DNA from: Phycisphaerae bacterium
GTDB lineage: Bacteria > Planctomycetota > Phycisphaerae > SM23-33
DNA: 62,835 bases
Assembly: GCA_030745875.1 (NCBI GenBank)
Contig: JASLNT010000068.1
Location: 1 to 62,835, forward strand
Direction: 5' to 3'
In this document: in pieces, positions 44,756 through 54,039 of the stretch
Layout: each line of letters starts with the position of its first letter
Numbering within the stretch: the stretch's first letter is position 1
Notes under the pieces: generated by a model
Told to the model about the DNA's origin: nothing
The model's database searches: none
Seen by the model: the letters and a program-made list of their open reading frames with translations, nothing else
Translations under genes and position numbers: made by a program

Positions 44756-45154
44756 GACCGCAGATCCCCCGCCAAGATGGTGCGCAACGAAAAATCGGTC
44801 GCCGATGAGATATGGTCGTTTTTCGCCTCGGGCACGAACCTGCAGGAGTTGTATATCACCCCGCGTGTGCTGACCAGGACAATGTGGACGAATTGGCGGC
44901 GGCGGCCCGGGAACGGGGGTCCTGTCGCTCCGCAATCCATCGGAAAAGCCGCAGAAGTTCAGCATCACGCCGAAAGCAGCGTTGGAGTTGCCCAAGGGCG
45001 CCGCAAAAGCAATGACGCTCAAGGCGATCTATCCGCCCGGCCGTGAGCTCCCGGCCGGGACTTTGGACGTCGACAAACGCATTAACCTGACCCTCCAGCC
45101 GTTCGAGACCGTCGTGTTGGAACTGCAAAAAAAACAAGTAGTCAGCAACAGATG
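44756..45154 (+). pseudogene. Frameshifted C-terminal remnant of a large glycosidase-like protein
   Basis: Three reading-frame pieces align end to end with the C-terminus of a secreted glycoside-hydrolase-like family that I remember from planctomycetes. Piece 1 reads EKSVADEIWSFFASGTNLQE-LYITP. A shift then gives DELAAAAR, and a second shift with an internal deletion gives GVLSLRNPSEKPQKFSI...LQPFETVVLEL ending at TGA 45152-45154. No start, signal peptide or catalytic domain remains. The family name is uncertain; the decayed state (two frame changes, loss of the 5' part) is clear from the sequence. Confidence 0.65.
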
Positions 45155-45554
45155 ACACTGTTCAAACGAGCTCCGCCTGCGGCTTGGCGGATTCCGTTCG
45201 GCCGCTCGTGTGCGTGAGGTCTTCTTCCGGCGTTCTTATGTCCCTGCACGAGAAGTTGTTACGGATGTGCTTGTCTCTGAATCAACATTTGCGTATATAA
45301 TCGCCTTTCTTGAACGTCTTTTTCCCCTTGGAGATATCGGGGTATCCGCGGTATACTGAGATTGTGTTGAGTTTCGGGCCTGACTCAGACACTTCTGGAC
45401 AGAGGTTTGGCGAATCACTTTTTGTTTGCGATCAGGGCGCTTCAGGCCATTGAGGCCAAGCCGTGAACAACAGAATGAAACACAAACGGATGTGGGATGT
45501 TTTTTCCATCCAAACGTTTGTTCCCACCAGTTACTTGAGGAAAGGAGACGTATC
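45155..45554 (+). promoter_or_regulatory. Gap and leader upstream of the second PEP-CTERM gene
   Basis: About 400 bases without a gene. The second copy of the dispersed 29-bp repeat lies at 45172-45201. A weak promoter TTGGAG (45328-45333), 18-bp spacer, TATACT (45352-45357) is possible. A perfect palindrome CAAACGTTTG (45511-45520) sits just before the AAAGGAG ribosome-binding site. Confidence 0.35.
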
Positions 45555-46325
45555 ATGCGCATCTCTAACCGGTCGAAGTACGCACTTGTCGTCGTAGCGG
45601 CAGCGGTTGTATTGCTTGGCGCGGGGCGGACATCCCACGGGCAGGTCAGCTACGACGCCATCGCGTCGTGGAGTCACGGGTACAACACTATCGGGATGGA
45701 CCTGACGTGGGGCGGTAACGCGGTGGTCCCGACGGCCACGACGACCGCCAACGGATTCACAATGACGTACGACGCGACGATCGTGCCGACCTATCCCATA
45801 CCGGATCCCCCCGGCCCGGTTTTCTGGGGGCTGGAGGGCTTCCAGTCATTCAGGGTGGGACCGGTTCCGGTGCAGGCCAGCCTGACAATGCACTTTAACG
45901 GAAAGTTGGTCAACGGCGGGGGCGACGCGGATCATCCGACGACCTCGCTGGGGTGGAGCGCAGCGCTGTACTACGACCTCGACGACAATAACATGGTCAG
46001 CACGGGCGATGTGCCCATCGGCGCATTTTCGCTCGCATCCAGCCAGACGGTCGTGGGCAACGGTCTGAGCGTGATTAACGACACGCAGACTATGACCGGC
46101 ACGTTCATCCTATCGCCTGAGTACGACTATCTGCTGCGGTACCACCAATCCTGGTCCGTCACCGACCTGCCGACCGTGCCGATGTCATCGACCCTCGAAG
46201 TCGGCGGGGTGACAAACTTCTCCGGCATTACGATGACGCTGACGGGCACGCCGGTGCCCGAGCCAACGACCCTGTGCCTGCTGGCGGGCTCAGCTCTGGC
46301 GGTATTGCGCCGCCGCAGGCGCTAA
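45555..46325 (+). CDS. PEP-CTERM sorting-domain secreted protein
   Basis: A 256-residue exported protein. The signal peptide (YALVVVAAAVVLLGAGRTSHG) is followed by a beta-rich, Gly/Thr/Asp-rich body with an EF-hand-like acidic loop (YYDLDDNNMVSTGDVP). The tail PEPTTLCLLAGSALAVL-RRRRR is the sorting signal. AAAGGAG directly precedes the ATG; the open frame extends 43 codons further. The function is unknown, presumably cell-surface or matrix material. Confidence 0.85.
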   Translation: MRISNRSKYALVVVAAAVVLLGAGRTSHGQVSYDAIASWSHGYNTIGMDLTWGGNAVVPTATTTANGFTMTYDATIVPTYPIPDPPGPVFWGLEGFQSFRVGPVPVQASLTMHFNGKLVNGGGDADHPTTSLGWSAALYYDLDDNNMVSTGDVPIGAFSLASSQTVVGNGLSVINDTQTMTGTFILSPEYDYLLRYHQSWSVTDLPTVPMSSTLEVGGVTNFSGITMTLTGTPVPEPTTLCLLAGSALAVLRRRRR

Positions 46326-46390
46326 CGGCCTGCCGGGGCGAGTTGGGTTGTCGACAAGGCGTAAAACAGTGTAAACCGGATCAGGACTGA

Positions 46391-47284
46391 TTACGGCAGG
46401 GGTATGAACAACAGACTGTTTGCGCCGGCGTGGGCGTGGATGAGACGATGGCGCTTTGGATCGTAGGCCATGTCTGAAACCGGGTCCAGGTTGCCCGCAA
46501 ACAACGTGTAAGATCCGTCGCTTTCCAGCGTGTATATCTCATTATCCACCTGGCTGTTGACCATCAGAATTCCGTCTTTCGTTCTGAAAATACCGTCAAG
46601 CATGCCTTTGGGGGGCTTGGGCAATTCGCTGCGCTTCCCTTTTGGATCGATCCTGATGACTTTCCCTGAACCCCAACACGCCAGAAGAAGATCATCGCCG
46701 TCAACCATGATTCCGTTTGGCTGGCCGAGCTTTGTGTCGTATGCAACTACTTCATATCCGCCGTCGGGCCGGACTTTGAACACTCCGTCGGTTCCGCTTG
46801 GTCCGAACTTTCCATTCTCAACCTTAAGCCCGGTATCGGTCACATAAACCGCATCCTTTCCCGCCGCAACATCGTTTAGAAAAGATGCTTCCTTGATCTT
46901 CACCGATGCGGTCGGTTTCCCGGTTTTAATATCGAATATCCGCACGTGAGCGACATCCGCAACAAAGAGCTTGCCCGCAAGCACAGCCAATCCCTTCGGT
47001 GCGTTCAGGGTCACGCCATCGGTCGCCCCGTCGATCCATTTCAGTTCCTTAACGGAGCCGTCAGGATTGATCTTGGATATGAAACCATTACCGTCGGCGG
47101 CGATCACGCCTCCATTTATATTGCTTGCGAGATAGACGTCTTCATCTTCGCAGTGTATTACGCATTCAGGGGCGCTCAAACCTACACCCTTTACCATGAT
47201 CCGGTTCGTTGAGCAGCCGGTCATGAGTACAATCGCCATCAGCAAAGCCAGCGGAATAAGATTCAGTTTGTTTTTGCGTGTCAT
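46391..47284 (-). CDS. SMP-30/NHL-type beta-propeller lipoprotein
   Basis: A 297-residue lipoprotein (lipobox LMTGC after LALLMAIVLMTGC) whose mature part forms propeller blades of the gluconolactonase/SMP-30 and NHL type: GNGFISKINPDGSVKEL, LNAPKGLAVLAGKLFVADV, GQPNGIMVDGDDLLLACWG and a final HAHAGANSLLFIPLP. Metal ligands of true lactonases cannot be assigned with confidence. AAAAGGA precedes the start; the open frame runs 35 codons further. Confidence 0.82.
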   Translation of the reverse strand: MTRKNKLNLIPLALLMAIVLMTGCSTNRIMVKGVGLSAPECVIHCEDEDVYLASNINGGVIAADGNGFISKINPDGSVKELKWIDGATDGVTLNAPKGLAVLAGKLFVADVAHVRIFDIKTGKPTASVKIKEASFLNDVAAGKDAVYVTDTGLKVENGKFGPSGTDGVFKVRPDGGYEVVAYDTKLGQPNGIMVDGDDLLLACWGSGKVIRIDPKGKRSELPKPPKGMLDGIFRTKDGILMVNSQVDNEIYTLESDGSYTLFAGNLDPVSDMAYDPKRHRLIHAHAGANSLLFIPLP

Positions 47285-47450
47285 ACGTTGTTTCCTTTTC
47301 TTCTTATTGTTCACGCCGGACTGCGTCCCTGAAGGCGCGTGCCGAGCGCCGGGTCCCGGAGCAAGACCCTGGACCTCAAACCTGATCATGATTGTTGAAC
47401 ATTAGCGGGAGGATGGCAAGGGGAAAGACAGTGATCGGCGTCTGGCGGCG

Positions 47451-48269
47451 TCAATTCGTCGGCGGAATGGATTCTACGGGATGTCGGACTATGTACGTAT
47501 CGTTAATGTTCGCCGGCGTGGCGAGGTTGGCGTTGTTTTGGGTTTGAATCGTGTAGATGTCGTCATCATTCACTTTGGAGCCTGCGCCGCCCCTCTTCCA
47601 ACCCACCTGACCGCCGTACGCCAAGTATGCCTCGCCCACAGTGCGACTCCAATGGTTCGAGGGTTCCCTGCTGGGCCCTACACCTCTAGCCGGCTCGTCG
47701 TTCTGCGACGGGTTTTTGTCGGCCATGATGACGAACGAACCTTTCAACTGCGAGCCCAAATACGCCGGATTATCGACCTTCTCACCGTTGACAACAGTGC
47801 TCTTGTACGGAAAGTGCAGACCGTATGAGAACTGAAACGACGACCGCCAACCCACTTTGTTCTCCTGACGGTCAGCTTTGCTCGTGAACTCGCGGGACAT
47901 ATAGTCCCTATCCGACCGGCATCCGAAAGCGTTTTCGGCAAGGTAATCCTTGTCGATCAGCAGCCACATATTCTGCATCGCCGCCTCTCTGCCGACGAGT
48001 TTGGCCTTCAGCGTCTCGATGTCCCTGGCTGAATCGTTCCACTCGATGTCCGCCTCGGGCTGCCCGGTGGTCCATAGTAGGGGAAACTTGGCGTTGACGT
48101 CTTCGGCCATATACATGGCTATGCCCTTGCCGATACCGTTGAGATTGGCGGTGCATTGCCCGCGAGTGTCCCCATGATATCTTGTCATGCAAGCCGAAAT
48201 CGTAATAAGAATCGCCCCGCTGACGATTACAACCATCAGATCGATCAGCGTAAAACCTCTGGTTCGCAT
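47451..48269 (-). CDS. Prepilin-like (type II secretion/pseudopilin) protein
   Basis: A 272-residue protein with a type IV prepilin N-terminus, RTRGFTLIDLMVVIVSGAIL, where cleavage after Gly would leave an N-methylated Phe. Position +5 is Asp instead of the usual Glu. The body has Cys pairs and a planctomycete-like layout of large pseudopilins with a C-terminal globular domain. The start was set at the last of three successive ATGs, behind GAAAGGA with normal spacing. No secretion ATPase or prepilin peptidase is adjacent. Confidence 0.8.
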   Translation of the reverse strand: MRTRGFTLIDLMVVIVSGAILITISACMTRYHGDTRGQCTANLNGIGKGIAMYMAEDVNAKFPLLWTTGQPEADIEWNDSARDIETLKAKLVGREAAMQNMWLLIDKDYLAENAFGCRSDRDYMSREFTSKADRQENKVGWRSSFQFSYGLHFPYKSTVVNGEKVDNPAYLGSQLKGSFVIMADKNPSQNDEPARGVGPSREPSNHWSRTVGEAYLAYGGQVGWKRGGAGSKVNDDDIYTIQTQNNANLATPANINDTYIVRHPVESIPPTN

Positions 48270-48434
48270 CATCATGTCCTTTCTCCCATGCGTCGCATCC
48301 GCCGCAATTTCCCGGACGATCTGTTGTGAACTGCATTTCCACTCTTTTCTACGTCCCCCAGTACATTGATGTTCGTTGAAATCTGTGAGGAGGGCGGCGC
48401 CGGAGCGAATGAACAACCTGCAATTGTGCGATGA

Positions 48435-51344
48435 CTACTGGGGTTTGATGTCCCAGACTACGTACGCTTTTCCGCTCTTCTGCGGGACAACGTTGTAGGT
48501 GGCGATCAGCTTTTCATCAATGTACGCCTCGTACCTGCATCCGAATCGAGAGTCCGAGTGGACGTTCGCGCCGGGCTTCAGCCTGCGCGGATACTTGTGC
48601 TTACCATTGAAATCCACCCAGTAAGTCATAACGTCCTTGTCGCATGAGTTCTTCATCACCATACGACATCTGTCGGCCAGCGCTGACGGCGTGCGGTCGA
48701 ACAGCCTGATCGTTATGTCCGGGCGGGTCGCTCGCAGTTTCTCGACCGCCTCGTCGGACACCTTCGAATCGGCGGCCAGCAGGAGCGATTTCAAACCTTT
48801 GATCTTCGCCAGCGTGACCAGACCCTTGTCGCCTCCGGTCCACTTGTCGCCTACGAGGATGTTGACAAACTCGTTAGCGCCGAAAGGTCTGACCAGCGGA
48901 TTCCAGAAGTTCACAAATGCCCCGCTCTTGTAGACCTCCAGCATCGCGAGCCCGCCTGCTTCATCCACGGCGTCGGACTGCAGAGCCCATCCGAGCCCCA
49001 CCGGTATCTTCGCACCGGCCATACCGGCCTCTTTCAGTATGCTGGCCAGGCGATACTCACCGGGCAGTTCTTCCGACGTGTCAGCCTTGTGCCAATACAA
49101 CTCTTTCCCGTCGGGCGGCTGGCGGATTTCGACGGTGACCTTCCCGCCCCGATGCTGCGAGATTGAAAACGACGGGGAGGGAGTCATCTTGCGCCAATCC
49201 TGCTTCATCGGGATCGGTTCGGGCCTGACTTCCCCGCCGTTAATCAGGATAGAGACAGCCCCGTGCTTGAATGTGTTGGGGCTGTGCAGGCTGCCGACGT
49301 CCACAATCAGCCATTTATCATCGGGCCCGACAGTAATCCGGCGGGAAATAACCAGCGGGCGTTTCTCGGCGCGGATCCTGGTCAGGAAACGGGCCGGTCC
49401 GCCGGGCTTGTCCTCCCACAGGTGCGTTGTCCAGGCGTAGGAGCCTTGCTTGTCGAACTTCACATCCCACCCGTCCCAAGCTCGCATCCGCTTCACGGCG
49501 CGAAGCCTGGCAATATCCTTCAGTGCGTTCAGATCGAATCCGACCGTAGGTTCGAGCCAGTTGAGCTTGTCGCGTATGTTCAGCGGGTCTGCGCCCTTTG
49601 GTCGCCCGTGATGTGCGGTGTCGGCCTGCAGGATCAGGCGTCTGGGTCCCCCCCCGCCGGAGGGTTGAAGCGCGATCGAACCGGTCGACAGGGTCTTCGA
49701 TGAACCTATCAGCATTGGACTGGCGTAAACGGGCTTGCGATCGGTCGAGCCGAGAAACACTTTGCCCCGCGCGCATCCCCCGCCGCCGACAGAACTGTCA
49801 AGCCCCAGGTGAGCCTGGAACGAATTGACGCATTGCGGAAGCGTGAAACTCAACTCGCTGTAGGCGTGCACGCCGAAGCCCCAGGCGTACCGGCGGAGCC
49901 CGCTGCGAAGAGATTTCCCCTGTAAATTGCGATCCGCCCGCCACGGCTGGAGCGCCGGGCTTATAGAGGCGTCCGGGCGAATCATCGACAGCGGAATCCG
50001 GTCAGGCCGGAACGACCGCCGCATGTAAATGCTCTTGAACGGTACGCGCAGCGCGTCGAGGCACCACACCGGCTGGATGAGATGGGTCCACGTATTGCTG
50101 TCGCCTTCGGCTCCGACGGATTTTTTGCGATGCTCTTTGGACCGGACGATATTCTGTTTGTGCCTTTCCAGCGTGGATATCGCGCGGTCGACCTGAGATT
50201 TCTTCTGCGCCAACCGCCTTGTTCGATCGCTTTCCAGGTGTTTGATCTTCCGCCCCTCGCGAGTCTCGAAATCTGAAAGCTGCTTGCGCCTTTGTTGGTC
50301 GAGCTTGGCGCGGTCCTTGTCCGATCGTCCGGAATCGGCTTGCTTGTCCTTCTCGATTCGTTTCTTCAGATCCGAGCGGGCCTTCTCATAGGCCTTGCGG
50401 GCGGTCTGGAGCTGCATGTCAAGCTTGGCGGACTCTTTGGCGTGATCTTCCCGGGCCTTGGTGATGGACGTTTCGTGCTGCTCGGTGGCCTGTTCCTGAC
50501 GAGCGATATGTTCATCCTGCCGCTTGAGATTCTGCAGAGCCCGCTCCTTGTACGCGTCGGAAACGAAAGGCAGTTCCAGGGTCCGAAGGCCGCTTGCGGT
50601 GGCGATCAGCCCGCCGACGGTCTCGAACCGGACCATTTGCGATCGGCAGGACGGGCTCATCTCGCCCAGCATTCGGAAGTACGCCTCCCACGGATCGACT
50701 TTGGGAAAGTGGACCTCGGCGACGTTGTCCAGTCTCACATCAACCGCAGAGTCGGTCAGCAGCAGGTTCAGGGAATCGGCGCCGGGGCGAAGACCGACAA
50801 AATCCACGTGCCCGCCGTCCCGGCGAAAGAGCCTGCCCGGGCGATAGTATCCTCTTGGCGTCGACGTCATGACGATGCGTCTGACGGTTCCGATAAGCAC
50901 GCGAATCGGGGGCGGGCCTCTGACGTGCGGATGCGCGTTCGGAGCCCGCTGCGGGCTAACCAGAAGGTGCGCCGGGGTGTACACTCCGCCTACGGTTCGA
51001 GCCGATCTCGAACCGACCACGCGCCCGATGAACCTGTCCCCGCCGACAAACTCAATATACGCAGCGCCGCCCTGACGCTCCCACCGCGGTTTCAGGCTGT
51101 GGTTCCTTAACCACCGCAACGGCCGTTTCGAGTCGTTCAGCGGCGTCCCGTCCAGCCGCGGAGAACCCGGTCGACCGCCCCACCCGGTGATCCGCTCGCC
51201 TTCGACCCGCGTTCCGTCTGCAAACACCGCCTCGTAACGTGCTGGACCGACAGCACATAGCGGGGTCACAGCCCCCAACAACAGCAACGCGATTTGAATG
51301 ATCAACGAGCGATTCAAGATGTCAACGCCTCTCTTGTCGGACAT
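48435..51344 (-). CDS. Large secreted NPCBM protein with coiled coil and VHL-like C-terminus
   Basis: A 969-residue exported protein. A signal peptide (residues 12-31) and a beta-rich N-terminal region (GTRVEGERITGWGG) come first. Residues 265-400 form a long charged coiled coil (KLDMQLQTARKAYEKARSDL). An NPCBM-type carbohydrate-binding module follows at about 475-600 (YAWGFGVHAYSELSFTLP...FQAHLGLD). The C-terminal 70 residues resemble the VHL beta domain (TYWVDFNGKHKYPRRLKPGA). NPCBM modules usually accompany glycosidases, but no catalytic domain is evident. A sensor, anchor or matrix protein binding polysaccharide through NPCBM is inferred. Confidence 0.8.
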   Translation of the reverse strand: MSDKRGVDILNRSLIIQIALLLLGAVTPLCAVGPARYEAVFADGTRVEGERITGWGGRPGSPRLDGTPLNDSKRPLRWLRNHSLKPRWERQGGAAYIEFVGGDRFIGRVVGSRSARTVGGVYTPAHLLVSPQRAPNAHPHVRGPPPIRVLIGTVRRIVMTSTPRGYYRPGRLFRRDGGHVDFVGLRPGADSLNLLLTDSAVDVRLDNVAEVHFPKVDPWEAYFRMLGEMSPSCRSQMVRFETVGGLIATASGLRTLELPFVSDAYKERALQNLKRQDEHIARQEQATEQHETSITKAREDHAKESAKLDMQLQTARKAYEKARSDLKKRIEKDKQADSGRSDKDRAKLDQQRRKQLSDFETREGRKIKHLESDRTRRLAQKKSQVDRAISTLERHKQNIVRSKEHRKKSVGAEGDSNTWTHLIQPVWCLDALRVPFKSIYMRRSFRPDRIPLSMIRPDASISPALQPWRADRNLQGKSLRSGLRRYAWGFGVHAYSELSFTLPQCVNSFQAHLGLDSSVGGGGCARGKVFLGSTDRKPVYASPMLIGSSKTLSTGSIALQPSGGGGPRRLILQADTAHHGRPKGADPLNIRDKLNWLEPTVGFDLNALKDIARLRAVKRMRAWDGWDVKFDKQGSYAWTTHLWEDKPGGPARFLTRIRAEKRPLVISRRITVGPDDKWLIVDVGSLHSPNTFKHGAVSILINGGEVRPEPIPMKQDWRKMTPSPSFSISQHRGGKVTVEIRQPPDGKELYWHKADTSEELPGEYRLASILKEAGMAGAKIPVGLGWALQSDAVDEAGGLAMLEVYKSGAFVNFWNPLVRPFGANEFVNILVGDKWTGGDKGLVTLAKIKGLKSLLLAADSKVSDEAVEKLRATRPDITIRLFDRTPSALADRCRMVMKNSCDKDVMTYWVDFNGKHKYPRRLKPGANVHSDSRFGCRYEAYIDEKLIATYNVVPQKSGKAYVVWDIKPQ

Positions 51345-51593
51345 TATCCAAAGTATCCCACAGGCTCCGACGACCCGCCGACAAAGCGGGCCTTTACGAT
51401 GATTCTATCGCATAGTCGAGCGGCGGCAAGTGCTTTCTGGTCCCGCGCCCGCGCAAAACAAACCGCTGCCCCGGAAACTACCGCGGATCATCACCATCGC
51501 ACCGAGACACCCATACCGCACTGGGAAGTCCCCGCCGCCGCATCGTCTTTCAATCCGAGCATACAACAGGCGACTGCGGACAACTTCGGACGG

Positions 51594-53837
51594 TCAGTTC
51601 GCTTTGGGCAAAGGTCCTTTGTACGGTTTTGGATTCTCCCGAGCCAATGCTCCGAAGATCACCACCGCCGGCGCCAGAGACTCAGTCACCGTGAACTCCG
51701 TCTGGGCCGGGCACTGGTCTATGTCAATATAGCGGTACAGGGCGGGAATCTGCTTCGGGCCGGGTGAATTCACCGTGTTCTTCCATATCCAGTGCGTTCC
51801 GCGACCCGGCCCGTACACCCAGAGTCCGGGCAGCGAATCGACCAGTTTGTCGTTCATCGACTCGAGAAACTCCGGATGCAGAATGTGCTTTTGCCCCAGG
51901 CCCGAACACTGGACCTGCCCCATCGGATTGGCTCCCAGGCAAACGTCCGCCGAGGCGGACAACAGGTCATGGAAACCCCGATCGCCCGTGACCTTCCACG
52001 CCAGCGCCAGCGTCCAGGCCTGCCCGGTCGAATGCGAACCCATCACGATCGGAGCCCACGGATTCTTGTAATGCAGATATCCCTTCTTTTTGGTGAACGC
52101 GTTGACCGCCCAGGTCATAGTCCGACCGGCGTCGGTCCTTACCTTCTTCTGGAACGCGCGGTCCAGCCCGGGGGTATCGCTCGGGACCGAGCAGAAGGCG
52201 TATGCAAACAGCATGTTGTTCAGATAGTCGATCTTGGAGCCCTTCAAACCAAGCGATCCGAACACTTTGGCGAAACGCGGATCCCCGGTCGAGTGCATCA
52301 ACTGGGCGGCGGCTTGGGCGACGAGTATCTCCTGGTTGAGCTTCCTGGGCGGGAACTTTTTCATACCGCAATCGAAAGCTTTCACCGCGGCGGCGATTAG
52401 TTTCCCACCGCGGGCCCGACTATCGGGAAATTTCTTCAGCAACCGCCCCAGATGCGCCGCAGACGCTGCGAAGTCGAAACACGCCAACTGGGAAACGGGC
52501 AACTGCAGGTACTCTGTGATCTCATTGTCGGTATTGGTCATCCAGGCGTTGGAGGTCTTGTTCTTCGGATGCTCCCAGGCCTCACTGCCCGCCGACACTC
52601 CCCCGTCAGGCCACTGCGTATCCAGATAATACGACAGCCCAAAATACGCTTCGTCGAGAATGTCGGGAATACCGTTTCCCGACTCGGGAATCATGAACTG
52701 CCTGTCGATGAACGCTTTGGGATTCATGTCGTACACCGAGCAGAGCATCTGGGCGATCCTTATGTGCATCGGGCGGCGGTCGTAGTCGGCGGCGTCATGG
52801 TAACCGCCCTTAACGATGTTGTACTTGATGGTCCCGTTGGCCTTGCCTTTCCGGATATACTCCCCGATCTCCTTGAAACCGGGCATCGGCCCGTATTCCG
52901 GATACGCCGCAATCCTAACATGATTCTTGCATCTGCGCCTCGTCCAGGGCGTATGTGATTTCTTCAACTCGATCCCGCAACGTTCGTGGAACAGGGCGCG
53001 AATGGACGTAAAGAGCGGCTCGGACATTACGTCAGCTCCGATCCGAAACGAGTAAGACCGCCCAACTCCGGGAATGCTCACGCAATAAGCCCCCGGCCGG
53101 CTGAACTCCGCGAAATCCAGACCGTAAACATTCTCTCCGGAGAAGTCGGACTTGTAGGCTCCTTCGTTCTTCTGGCCTGCTTTGTGACGGACGGACGCCG
53201 AACCGGTGAACACCTTCTTACCGGTCTGCAGATCGATCAGGCTGAAACTCGTAATCGCCTTGTCCAAAGCCCCCGCCGCACCCAACCACTTTCCGAAATA
53301 CGCCAGGCGAATCCTCGAATTCGGAACGTAACCGATCTGGTTAACCTTGATCGCCTCGGAAAGTACGTTCCTGTCGGACCATTTCACGCTCGCGCTGACT
53401 TTCTCGGGCCCGATTCCGGCGGCGGTGAATGTGTAGAGTTCGCCTTCCCGCATCGGAGCGGGAAGTTTCACGTAAACCTGCACGCGGTAGTAATGGGGCT
53501 GATAGGCTTTCGGCGCGTGACCCATGTGGTGAATGCGAACCAGATGCCCGATCACTTTGAAATCTCTGATCGGAGTCCGGTTACAACTGATCCTGAAGTG
53601 CGAGGGATCTTCAAGATTGGTCTTGCCTAACGTTTCTTTGCGGGGAGATTTCAGAATGAATTTGAACGCGACTGTGTCGGCGGTGTAAACAAGCAGATTC
53701 TCATTGGCGAGCAATCGGTCATGAAGTCCCAGTTTCACGACTCGCCCGAAACCGTAGTCTCCCGCCTCTGCGGGCGGGACCGAGCCGACCAGCAAGCTCA
53801 CAGCCAGCACGACAATTACGCTCTTCGACAATCTCAT
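51594..53837 (-). CDS. Glycoside hydrolase family 9 (endoglucanase-type)
   Basis: A 747-residue secreted glycosidase. The signal peptide (SVIVVLAVSLLVGSVPPAEA) is followed by a beta-rich region and the CelD N-terminal Ig-like domain (IKVNQIGYVPNSRIRLAYFG). The (alpha/alpha)6 GH9 barrel then has the catalytic base region GGYHDAADYDRR and the late acid Glu in TEFTVTESLAPAVV. LGANPMGQVQCSGLGQKHILHP matches the conserved substrate-binding segment. GH9 enzymes cut beta-1,4-glucans or related polysaccharides with inversion. The start follows GGGAGA; the long open frame upstream (128 codons) lacks a start site. Divergent from the M28 peptidase gene. Confidence 0.92.
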   Translation of the reverse strand: MRLSKSVIVVLAVSLLVGSVPPAEAGDYGFGRVVKLGLHDRLLANENLLVYTADTVAFKFILKSPRKETLGKTNLEDPSHFRISCNRTPIRDFKVIGHLVRIHHMGHAPKAYQPHYYRVQVYVKLPAPMREGELYTFTAAGIGPEKVSASVKWSDRNVLSEAIKVNQIGYVPNSRIRLAYFGKWLGAAGALDKAITSFSLIDLQTGKKVFTGSASVRHKAGQKNEGAYKSDFSGENVYGLDFAEFSRPGAYCVSIPGVGRSYSFRIGADVMSEPLFTSIRALFHERCGIELKKSHTPWTRRRCKNHVRIAAYPEYGPMPGFKEIGEYIRKGKANGTIKYNIVKGGYHDAADYDRRPMHIRIAQMLCSVYDMNPKAFIDRQFMIPESGNGIPDILDEAYFGLSYYLDTQWPDGGVSAGSEAWEHPKNKTSNAWMTNTDNEITEYLQLPVSQLACFDFAASAAHLGRLLKKFPDSRARGGKLIAAAVKAFDCGMKKFPPRKLNQEILVAQAAAQLMHSTGDPRFAKVFGSLGLKGSKIDYLNNMLFAYAFCSVPSDTPGLDRAFQKKVRTDAGRTMTWAVNAFTKKKGYLHYKNPWAPIVMGSHSTGQAWTLALAWKVTGDRGFHDLLSASADVCLGANPMGQVQCSGLGQKHILHPEFLESMNDKLVDSLPGLWVYGPGRGTHWIWKNTVNSPGPKQIPALYRYIDIDQCPAQTEFTVTESLAPAVVIFGALARENPKPYKGPLPKAN

Positions 53838-54039
53838 AGGTTCTCCCTTGCGACGTCTGTCCCGCCTTGAACACTCGGAGGCAATTGTAGTCAAATCGGC
53901 GGTTGTCGACAACATGTCCGTCTGCGTTATCCGCCACCGGCGCGGGCGCAACTCGTTGACAGACTCTCGCGCTGCGGGGATACTGGGGTTAGGCGTTTGA
54001 GGGCGGTTATAAGTCCGGCATGCCGATTCTGGAGCGATT

